Of a stretch of 64,000 nt of DNA, positions 19,679-26,604 are shown piece by piece. The translations under genes and the position numbers were made by a program. Numbering within the stretch: position 1 is the first letter of the stretch; each line of letters starts with the position of its first letter. The notes beneath the pieces were generated by a model. The model worked only from the letters and a program-made list of their open reading frames with translations, was not told the origin of the DNA and did not search any database. The stretch comes from Caballeronia sp. GAFFF1 (GTDB lineage: Bacteria > Pseudomonadota > Gammaproteobacteria > Burkholderiales > Burkholderiaceae), in the NCBI RefSeq assembly GCF_023630705.1, contig NZ_JALQEM010000034.1:62001-126000 (forward strand), in the 5' to 3' direction.

Positions 19679-19942
19679 ATGAACAGCGAGAGTTTTTCCT
19701 TCAAAGGCTACGACGTTACGGTGACTCTCCAGCAGAACGAAACCGGCGACTGGGTGCCGCAGATCGCTGCACTGCGCGACGGAACGCCTGCGGATCTGCC
19801 GGATGTCGAACCTACCGGCCCGAGCTGGGCAACGCGCGCGGAAGCCTTGCGCGCCGGCGTCGAGCAAGCTCATCGTCTGATCGAACGTTATGGCCTTGGC
19901 CACGACGACCAACATACCGATGGCGCCAAGCGCGAGTTCTAG
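19679..19942 (+). CDS. Hypothetical protein
   Basis: An 87-residue soluble protein, MNSESFSFKGYDVTVTLQQN at its start, with a beta-rich first half and an amphipathic helix in the second (RAEALRAGVEQAHRLIERYG). This layout recalls small dimeric HicB-like or dsRBD-like folds, but no motif supports a specific call. An AGG-type site precedes the ATG. Confidence 0.65.
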   Translation: MNSESFSFKGYDVTVTLQQNETGDWVPQIAALRDGTPADLPDVEPTGPSWATRAEALRAGVEQAHRLIERYGLGHDDQHTDGAKREF

Positions 19943-20001
19943 ACGCTGGAACGCGGTATGCGTAATTGTCAGTCCCTAACCACGTTGCAAAGGAGTGAGC
20001 A

Positions 20002-20130
20002 ATGCCATCGTCCAAGCTTGGAAATTCGAACCCGACCAATCCTCGTAACGACCAAGGGAAGGCCCAAGGGCAACAGCAGCAGAATCAGCAGAAGCAGCCG
20101 ATGCATCAAGGCGGCCAACGGCAGCCGTGA
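20002..20130 (+). CDS. Small Gln-rich protein
   Basis: A 42-codon gene beginning MPSSKLGNSNPTNPRNDQGK and continuing with a Gln-rich stretch (16 of its last 27 residues are Gln, Lys, Asn or Gly). AAAGGAG at 19989-19995 is ideally spaced. The product is fully hydrophilic. No family recognised. It joins the other tiny proteins in this stretch. Confidence 0.6.
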   Translation: MPSSKLGNSNPTNPRNDQGKAQGQQQQNQQKQPMHQGGQRQP

Positions 20131-20221
20131 TCGCGTCGAGTGGAGCGAAGGTCCGCTCGCGCTCGCGTCGTAAAGCAGCGCGAGCGGATCGCATTGATTG
20201 CGTTCGCAGGAGACATGACTC

Positions 20222-20545
20222 ATGAAAGCGCGGGCATCGATCGCGGCAGTGGCTCTCTCTTTGTCGGGCACCGTGCTGGCCGCCGGGAGCGGCAGCGGAA
20301 GCCCCGGCGCCGGTCCTTCGGTAAATACGTCGGCCGCGGGCCGCAGCGGCGCTGATCAGGGCCCCGCGTCCGCCATGCGGCCGCCCACGCCGGGAGGCGG
20401 CACCGGAGGCGCGGGCGACGGCATGCGTTCTCCCGGACAAGGCTCCGCAGGCGGAATGCAGCCGATGCTAAAGAGCGGCAGCGGCAGCACCACCAATCAG
20501 TCCGGCGCGCCTTCCACGACAAACGGCGGCGCTCAAGGTCAATAG
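20222..20545 (+). CDS. Small secreted Gly/Ser-rich protein
   Basis: A 107-residue product with a signal peptide (MKARASIAAVALSLSGTVLA) and a mature part made almost only of Gly, Ser, Ala, Pro, Asn and Thr. AGGAGA precedes the ATG by 8 nt. No domain is visible. It is probably a periplasmic or extracellular disordered protein, similar in design to the one at 3166. Confidence 0.7.
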   Translation: MKARASIAAVALSLSGTVLAAGSGSGSPGAGPSVNTSAAGRSGADQGPASAMRPPTPGGGTGGAGDGMRSPGQGSAGGMQPMLKSGSGSTTNQSGAPSTTNGGAQGQ

Positions 20546-20627
20546 ACCGCCCGTACGTTCGCTAACGCGGCGCGAGTCTGCGGCATACTTCGTCAACGAG
20601 CCCGCTCGAGGCTCCAACGGAGACGTC

Positions 20628-21209
20628 ATGCCAACTCTGCCCATCAGCCGTTTTCCCGTTCCGAACCCTGAAGCGTGGCCCGACGACATACGCGAGCGCA
20701 TACGCGAAGTGCAGGACAAGGCGGGCTTTGTTCCCAATGTATTTCTTGCGCTTGCGCACCGACCCGACGAGTTCCGGGCCTTCTTTGCCTACCATGACGC
20801 GTTGATGCTGAAGGAAGGCGGCCTCACGAAAGGCGAGCGCGAAATGATCGTGGTGGCCACGAGCGGCGTCAACGAATGTCTTTACTGCGTCGTCGCGCAC
20901 GGCGCAATTTTGCGCATCTATGAAAAGAACGCGCTGCTGGCTGACCAGATCGCGGTCAATCATCGGAAGGCCGACATCACGCCGCGACAAAAGGCGATGC
21001 TCGATTTCGCGCTGAAGGTCTGCCGCGAAGCCGGCGCAGTGGACGATGCGGATTTCGCCGCGCTTCATGCCCACGGCTTCAGCGACGAAGACGTCTGGGA
21101 CATTGCGGCCATCACTGCGTTCTTCGGCTTGTCGAACCGCATGGCGAATGTCACGTCCATGCGGCCCAATGACGAGTTCTATCTCATGGGGCGCGTGCGG
21201 AAGGGTTAA
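20628..21209 (+). CDS. AhpD-like peroxidase-related protein
   Basis: A 193-residue all-helical carboxymuconolactone decarboxylase/AhpD-fold protein. The redox motif Glu83-Cys84-x-x-Cys87-x3-His91 (NECLYCVVAHG) is intact, as in AhpD, which reduces alkyl hydroperoxidase partners. It belongs to the 'uncharacterised peroxidase-related' branch of about 190 residues. It is separated from the SDR gene by about 110 bp and may or may not be part of that operon. Confidence 0.9.
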   Translation: MPTLPISRFPVPNPEAWPDDIRERIREVQDKAGFVPNVFLALAHRPDEFRAFFAYHDALMLKEGGLTKGEREMIVVATSGVNECLYCVVAHGAILRIYEKNALLADQIAVNHRKADITPRQKAMLDFALKVCREAGAVDDADFAALHAHGFSDEDVWDIAAITAFFGLSNRMANVTSMRPNDEFYLMGRVRKG

Positions 21210-21322
21210 CCCGACCCGGCGATACCTGAAAATTTCTCAGCATGAGTTGAACCGAACCGCGTTGATCGCTGCGTCGAACGCGACGAAACTGCCTCCACAC
21301 CGAACAGACCATGGAGACAGCA

Positions 21323-22072
21323 ATGTTGCTCGACAATCGTGTAGTGATCGTGACCGGCGCGGCTTCGGCGCGTGGCATCGGCAAGGCGACGGCAAAGGCG
21401 CTCGCCGCGCAAGGCGCACGCATCGTCATTCTGGACCTGCGTGAAGCGGACGCGCAAAGCGCTGCACGCGATATCGGCGAAGACCACCTGGGCCTCGCAT
21501 GCGACGTCACCGACAAGGACGCATGCGTCGCCGCCGCGAACGCGACCATCGAAAAATACGGTCGCATCGACGCGCTCATCAATAACGCCGGCATCACGCA
21601 ACCCATCAAGACGCTCGAAATCAGCGCGGCGAACTTCGACGCCGTGATCGACGTCAATCTGCGCGGCACGCTCTACATGTCGCAAGCAGTCATCGGGCAG
21701 ATGAAGAAGCAGCAGAGCGGCAGCATCGTGTGCATGTCGTCGGTATCGGCGCAGCGCGGCGGCGGCATCTTCGGCGGGCCGCATTACAGCGCAGCGAAGG
21801 CCGGCGTTCTTGGCCTCGCGCGTGCCATGGCGCGCGAATTCGGCGGCGATCGCATTCGTGTGAATTCCATCACGCCGGGCCTCATTCAGACGGACATCAC
21901 CGGCGACAAGCTCACGCCCGAGATGCGCGCGGACATTATCAAAGGCATTCCGCTCGGCAGGCTGGGCGATGCAGCCGACATCGCGAATGCGTGTCTCTTC
22001 CTCGCCAGCGATCTGTCCAGCTACCTCACGGGCGTCACGCTCGACGTCAACGGAGGCATGCTGATTCATTGA
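21323..22072 (+). CDS. Short-chain dehydrogenase/reductase
   Basis: A 249-residue classical SDR. The nucleotide-binding TGAASARGIG (11-20), NNAG (87-90), catalytic Ser near 140 and Tyr155-x3-Lys159 (HYSAAK) are all present, and the C-terminus (LTGVTLDVNGGMLIH) is FabG-like. GGAGA at 21313-21317 suggests the start at 21323 rather than the ATG at 21311. With a sugar-type MFS transporter and a split transketolase downstream, oxidation or reduction of a polyol or ketose is more likely than fatty-acid synthesis. Confidence 0.9.
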   Translation: MLLDNRVVIVTGAASARGIGKATAKALAAQGARIVILDLREADAQSAARDIGEDHLGLACDVTDKDACVAAANATIEKYGRIDALINNAGITQPIKTLEISAANFDAVIDVNLRGTLYMSQAVIGQMKKQQSGSIVCMSSVSAQRGGGIFGGPHYSAAKAGVLGLARAMAREFGGDRIRVNSITPGLIQTDITGDKLTPEMRADIIKGIPLGRLGDAADIANACLFLASDLSSYLTGVTLDVNGGMLIH

Positions 22073-22141
22073 TGTCGCGTGCGCCCGCCTCACGCGCAGG
22101 CGCATTCAGCGCACCCGGACTAACCGGGGCGTAACGTCAGC

Positions 22142-22168
22142 CATGCCAGTCATGGCAGTCATGGCAGG
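22142..22168 (+). repeat. Three tandem 9-bp units before the MFS gene
   Basis: CATGCCAGT, CATGGCAGT and CATGGCAGG follow one another directly, ending just before the ribosome site of the MFS gene. Each unit contains an ATG in a frame different from the MFS gene. Slippage in this unit would alter leader length by 9 nt. Confidence 0.6.
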
Positions 22169-22176
22169 AGACAACC

Positions 22177-23505
22177 ATGAAACCTCGCTTCACCGCGCCG
22201 CCGCTCGCCGCGGATATCTCGTCGTCGGCCGACACCGCCACCTTCGAAGCAAAGACCTATGCAAAGGTCGGACGCCGCCTCATACCGTTCCTGATGCTGT
22301 GCTATCTCGGCGCTTATCTGGATCGCGTCAACGTCGGATTTGCGAAGTTGCAAATGCTCAACGACCTGCGCTTTTCCGAAACCATCTATGGCATTGGCGC
22401 AGGCATTTTCTTTCTCGGCTATTTCCTTTTCGAAGTGCCGAGCAACGTGATACTGCACAAGGTGGGCGCGCGCAACTGGCTCGCTCGCATCATGCTGACG
22501 TGGGCCGTAATCTCCGCGAGCTTCGTGTTCGTGAAGTCGCCGACCATGTTCTATATCCTGCGCTTCCTGCTCGGCGTGGCCGAGGCAGGCTTCGCACCGG
22601 GCGTGATTCTTTATCTGACGTACTGGTTTCCCGCCGCGCGCCGCGCCAAAGCTCTGTCGTTGTTCTTCATGGCGATCCCGCTCGCGGGCATCATCGGCGG
22701 GCCGCTCTCGGGTTACATCATGCATGCGCTTCAGGGCGCGCACGGACTCGCGGGATGGAAGTGGCTCTTCATCCTCGAAGCGTTGCCATCGCTCGTGCTC
22801 GGCGTCGTGATTCTCTTCTACCTCGACAATGGCATTGCCAGCGCGAAGTGGCTCACCGATGCAGAGAAGACGCTCCTGGCTCGCAACGTCGAGAAGGACA
22901 ACGCGCAAAAGTTGGAACACGTGTCGATCCGTTCGTTCATCGGCGACCGGCGTCTGTGGCTCATGGCCGCGATCTACTTCTGCGTCGTGCTCGGTCAGTA
23001 TGGCCTCACGTTCTGGCTGCCGACTATCGTGCGCCGTGCCGGCGTCGCGGACCCGCTGTGGGTCGGCATCTTCACCGCGATTCCGTATCTGTGCGCCATC
23101 ATCGCGCTGCCGCTGATCGGGGCGAGCGCCGACAAGCACCGCGAACGCCGTCTGCATCTCGCGATCCCCATGCTTGTCTCCGCCGCCGGCTTCGCCACCT
23201 TGCCGATGCTCGGCAGCGTGGGCGCGTCGATCGCCTGCGTGAGCGTCGCCGCTGCGGGCATCCTCGCTTCGTCGTCGCAGTTCTGGTCGCTGCCTACTGC
23301 CGTGCTCGGCGGAATGTCGGCGGCGGCAGGCATCGCCGCGGTCAACTGCTTCGCCAATCTCGCGGGCTTCTTTTCGCCTGCCATCGTCGGCTGGCTCAAC
23401 GACCTCACGGGCAAGTCCACGGCAGGCCTGATCTTTATCTCGGCTGCGGTCGTCGTCGGCGCGGCGCTGGTTTTCCTCGTGCCCGCCAAGACGGTCAATC
23501 GCTGA
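22177..23505 (+). CDS. MFS transporter, anion:cation symporter type
   Basis: A 442-residue 12-helix permease. The ACS-family signature LGAYLDRVNVGFAKLQM lies in the first helix region and the second bundle is well preserved. GGAG precedes the ATG by 9 nt. Placed between the SDR and transketolase genes, it probably imports the substrate of this operon, a sugar acid or polyol-derived compound. The precise cargo is not readable. Confidence 0.9.
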   Translation: MKPRFTAPPLAADISSSADTATFEAKTYAKVGRRLIPFLMLCYLGAYLDRVNVGFAKLQMLNDLRFSETIYGIGAGIFFLGYFLFEVPSNVILHKVGARNWLARIMLTWAVISASFVFVKSPTMFYILRFLLGVAEAGFAPGVILYLTYWFPAARRAKALSLFFMAIPLAGIIGGPLSGYIMHALQGAHGLAGWKWLFILEALPSLVLGVVILFYLDNGIASAKWLTDAEKTLLARNVEKDNAQKLEHVSIRSFIGDRRLWLMAAIYFCVVLGQYGLTFWLPTIVRRAGVADPLWVGIFTAIPYLCAIIALPLIGASADKHRERRLHLAIPMLVSAAGFATLPMLGSVGASIACVSVAAAGILASSSQFWSLPTAVLGGMSAAAGIAAVNCFANLAGFFSPAIVGWLNDLTGKSTAGLIFISAAVVVGAALVFLVPAKTVNR

Positions 23506-23536
23506 GCATCCCTTTCATCACATCAAGGAGACGAAC

Positions 23537-24373
23537 ATGAGCAGTCCCGTTATCGAGGAGGTGACGCTCGCCGAGCGCGCCTATCGCATTCGCCGCAACG
23601 CCCTTTTGATGGGCGAAGTGCAGGGCCAGGGCTACATCGGTCAGGCATTGGATATCGCCGATGTACTGGCAGTGAGTTACTTCGGCGCGATGAACTACCG
23701 CCCCGAAGATCCCGAATGGGAAGAGCGCGACCGCTTCCTGCTTTCGAACGGTCACTATGCGATTGCGCTGTATGCGGCGCTCTTCGAAGCCGGCATTCTG
23801 CCGCAAGAAGAACTCGAAACGTATGGCAGCGACGACAGCCGTCTGCCGATGTCCGGCATGGCGAGCTATACGCCGGGCATGGAAATGTCAGGCGGCTCGC
23901 TCGGACAGGGACTCACCATTGCAGTGGGCCGCTGTCTGGGACTCAAGCGCAAGAATTCGAAGTCTTTTGTCTATACGCTCTTCTCCGATGGCGAGCTCGA
24001 CGAAGGCGCGATCTGGGAAGGCTTGATGTCCGCCGCGCACTGGAAGCTCGACAACCTGATCGCGATGATCGACGTGAACAATCAGCAAGCCGATGGTCCG
24101 TCGACGCAGATCATGGCCTTCGAACCGCTGGTGCCGAAGCTCGAAGCGTTCGGCTGGTACGTGCAGCGCGTGAACGGCAACGATATCGACGCCGTGAAAG
24201 AAGCCTTCGACAACGCGCGCAATCTGAAGGAAGCGAAGCCGCGCATTATCGTATGCGATACGAAGATGGGCTGCGGCGTGCCGTTTCTTGAACAGCGCGA
24301 GAAGAATCACTTCATCCGAGTCGATGCGCACGAGTGGCAACTCGCGCTGCAAGCGCTCGAATCGAGCCGGTAA
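23537..24373 (+). CDS. Transketolase-like, N-terminal (TPP-binding) subunit
   Basis: A 278-residue protein equal to the pyrophosphate-binding half of transketolase. The thiamine diphosphate motif starts at GDGELDEGAIWEG and ends at VNNQQADG; NGHYAIALYAALFEAG and GSLGQGLTIAVG are further landmarks. It needs the partner encoded 14 bp downstream. Split transketolases of this kind serve specialised pathways (for example apulose 4-phosphate or sulfo-sugar routes) rather than the core pentose phosphate cycle. Confidence 0.92.
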   Translation: MSSPVIEEVTLAERAYRIRRNALLMGEVQGQGYIGQALDIADVLAVSYFGAMNYRPEDPEWEERDRFLLSNGHYAIALYAALFEAGILPQEELETYGSDDSRLPMSGMASYTPGMEMSGGSLGQGLTIAVGRCLGLKRKNSKSFVYTLFSDGELDEGAIWEGLMSAAHWKLDNLIAMIDVNNQQADGPSTQIMAFEPLVPKLEAFGWYVQRVNGNDIDAVKEAFDNARNLKEAKPRIIVCDTKMGCGVPFLEQREKNHFIRVDAHEWQLALQALESSR

Positions 24374-24387
24374 GACAGGAGAACAGC

Positions 24388-25386
24388 ATGAGCACCATCG
24401 AAAAGAAGCCGCGGTTGAAGACCTCCGCAATGATCGCCTCTATCGCAAGCGAGGGACAAGTCACGCGCTCGGCGCCGTTCGGGCATGCGCTCGCCGAACT
24501 CGCGCGCACGAAGCCGAACGTCATCGGCATGACCGCCGATCTCGGCAAGTACACCGACCTGCATATCTTCGGCAAGGAATTTCCGGAGCGTTATTACCAG
24601 ATGGGCATGGCCGAACAGTTGTTGATGGGCGCGGCCGCCGGCTTCGCGCATGAAGGCGCGCAGCCGTTCGTCACGACGTATGCCGTGTTTGCGACTCGCC
24701 GCGCGTATGACTTCATTCACCAGACGATCGCGGAAGACGACCTGGACGTGAAGATCGTCGCCGCGCTGCCGGGTCTCACGACGGGTTATGGCCCGAGCCA
24801 TCAGGCAGCCGAAGACCTCGCGTTGATGCGCGCGATGCCGAACATGATCGTTATCGACCCGTGCGATGCGCTCGACATCGAGCAGATGGTGCCGGCCATT
24901 GCCGCGCACAAGGGGCCGGTCTATGCGCGCCTCTTGCGCGGCAACGTGCCCGCCGTGCTCGATGAATACGGCTATCGCTTCGAACTCGGCAAAGCGAAGA
25001 TGCTGCGCGACGGCTCCGACGTACTCGTCATTTCCTCAGGCATACTGACAATGCGTGCGCTCGAAACAGCAAAGGCGCTGGAAGCGGATAACGTCGACGT
25101 GGCCGTGCTTCATGTGCCGACGATCAAGCCGCTGGACACCGAAACCATCATTCGCGAAGCGCGACGCTCGGGCCGGCTTGTCGTGGTCGCCGAGAATCAT
25201 ACGGTGATCGGCGGTCTGGGCGAAGCGGTGGCGTGCGCACTAATGAGCGCCGGCGTGACGCCTGCATTCAGACAGATCGCGCTGCCCGATGCGTTTCTCG
25301 ATGCGGGCGCCTTGCCTACTCTGCACGACCGCTACGGCATCTCCACGAACGTGATGGCGAGCACCATCAAGGGCTGGCTCGACTAA
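24388..25386 (+). CDS. Transketolase-like, C-terminal subunit
   Basis: A 332-residue partner subunit carrying the pyrimidine-binding domain (MAEQLLMGAAAGFAHEG with the conserved catalytic Glu) and the C-terminal transketolase domain (VVVAENHTVIGGLGEAVA). The ATG at 24388 follows CAGGAG; the frame extends 18 codons upstream without a ribosome site. It ends the operon and overlaps the convergent DUF2894 gene by 4 bp. No kinase or dehydratase for the substrate is encoded nearby. Confidence 0.92.
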   Translation: MSTIEKKPRLKTSAMIASIASEGQVTRSAPFGHALAELARTKPNVIGMTADLGKYTDLHIFGKEFPERYYQMGMAEQLLMGAAAGFAHEGAQPFVTTYAVFATRRAYDFIHQTIAEDDLDVKIVAALPGLTTGYGPSHQAAEDLALMRAMPNMIVIDPCDALDIEQMVPAIAAHKGPVYARLLRGNVPAVLDEYGYRFELGKAKMLRDGSDVLVISSGILTMRALETAKALEADNVDVAVLHVPTIKPLDTETIIREARRSGRLVVVAENHTVIGGLGEAVACALMSAGVTPAFRQIALPDAFLDAGALPTLHDRYGISTNVMASTIKGWLD

Positions 25387-25964
25387 AGCGCGCTGCGGCC
25401 GCGCGCAGGCTTTCTCGCGCGCGGCGCTTCTTTTCCGGCAGACGCGTTCGCGCCTGTCATCTCTTCCATCCATGAGAGCGTGTCGACGTACGCGAGGAAA
25501 TGCTGCAAGTATTCCGGCGAAGCCTCACGCATCAAAGCAAGCGAACGATGCACGAGGCTGCTCGAATTAAGCGGACCCGCGTTCTTGGGCACCTTCTGCT
25601 GCGATTCGCGCAACTGCCGCTCGGCGCTGACTTTCGACCAGACGCCCCGCAAATACTCCAGCAATTCTTCATGCGACGGATGCGTGGCCGCGTGACGCGC
25701 CATGTCGTCGAGCAACACGGCAAGCGGTCCTTTCGGCGCATGCGCTGCAACAGCTTGCCGGGCCGCTGCTTGCGTGACCGTATCCGCGTAGTCGTTTAAG
25801 AGCGATGACAGGCGCGCGTCGATGATGCGTCTCGCCTCGCCTTCATGCGTCATGGCCCGCCGCGCCAGCGCCTCTATCAAGCGATAACGCACAGGGTTCA
25901 CGCGATGCTCGCCACGCGCGCGCCATGCATCCAGCATTGCGCGGGCATTCATGCCGTCATCCAC
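25383..25964 (-). CDS. DUF2894 protein, last gene of the motor-like operon
   Basis: A 193-residue, mainly helical, soluble protein that I recognise as DUF2894 (MNARAMLDAWRARGEHRVNPVRYRLIE pattern split around residue 20). The C-terminus is basic (PRARKPARGRSAL). Its start overlaps the OmpA-domain gene by 8 bp, so translation is coupled. The family has no known function. The tight linkage with a MotA/MotB-like pair suggests that it acts with that complex in the cytoplasm. Confidence 0.85.
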   Translation of the reverse strand: MDDGMNARAMLDAWRARGEHRVNPVRYRLIEALARRAMTHEGEARRIIDARLSSLLNDYADTVTQAAARQAVAAHAPKGPLAVLLDDMARHAATHPSHEELLEYLRGVWSKVSAERQLRESQQKVPKNAGPLNSSSLVHRSLALMREASPEYLQHFLAYVDTLSWMEEMTGANASAGKEAPRARKPARGRSAL

Positions 25965-26604
25965 GAGGCTTCACCAGCGAGTTTGTCGGACGCGGCACAG
26001 CGGATATCTCGACGCGGCGATTCTTCGCGCGGCCTTCGTCGTCGGCATTGGAACTGACGGGCTGCTCGGAACCGAAGGCCGCCGCGAATACCGATGACGG
26101 CGCAACGCCCGCATCGATCAAAGCGCGCGTCACGGTCAGCGCGCGCTTGGCCGACAGCTCCCAGTTATCCGCGAACCGGCGATTGCCTTCGCGAACCTGC
26201 TGGTCATCGGCGAAACCGCTCACCATCAAGACTTGATCGTGCGTGCCGAGATACGCGGACAGTGGCCCGGCGAGGCTCTTGAGCACATCACGACCTTGCG
26301 GTTGCAGTTGGTCCGAGTTCAGCGCGAACAACACGTTTCCGCTGATCCCGATGCGCCCGTTCACGAGCGTCACGCGCCCGGACGCGAGTGGTCCGGCGAG
26401 CGCCTGTTCCAGCGTCTTGCGCCGCTGCGCTTCCTGTTGCCGTTCTTTCACGGCCTGTTCGAGCTTGGTCGAAAGCTGCAACTGCACGCCGATGACCGCG
26501 ACGAGTATCAGCACGAACGCGCCGAGAAGCACCGACATCAAGTCCGCGAATGCCGCCCAGATGGGCGCGGTGCTTTCGATGCCGCCATCGAGCTCCTCGT
26601 TCAT
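25957..26604 (-). CDS. MotB/ZorB-like OmpA-domain stator protein
   Basis: A 215-residue inner-membrane protein. One N-terminal helix contains FADLMSVLLGAFVLILVAV; Asp21 lies where MotB, TolR, ExbD and ZorB have their ion-carrying aspartate. A coiled linker (about 45-75) leads to a C-terminal OmpA peptidoglycan-binding domain (NRRFADNWELSAKRALTV and AKNRRVEI). The ATG overlaps the stop codon of the channel gene (ATGA), so the two are made together. Seen in sequence: the Asp, helix and OmpA domain. Inferred: an ion-driven complex with the DUF802 protein. Confidence 0.9.
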   Translation of the reverse strand: MNEELDGGIESTAPIWAAFADLMSVLLGAFVLILVAVIGVQLQLSTKLEQAVKERQQEAQRRKTLEQALAGPLASGRVTLVNGRIGISGNVLFALNSDQLQPQGRDVLKSLAGPLSAYLGTHDQVLMVSGFADDQQVREGNRRFADNWELSAKRALTVTRALIDAGVAPSSVFAAAFGSEQPVSSNADDEGRAKNRRVEISAVPRPTNSLVKPRG

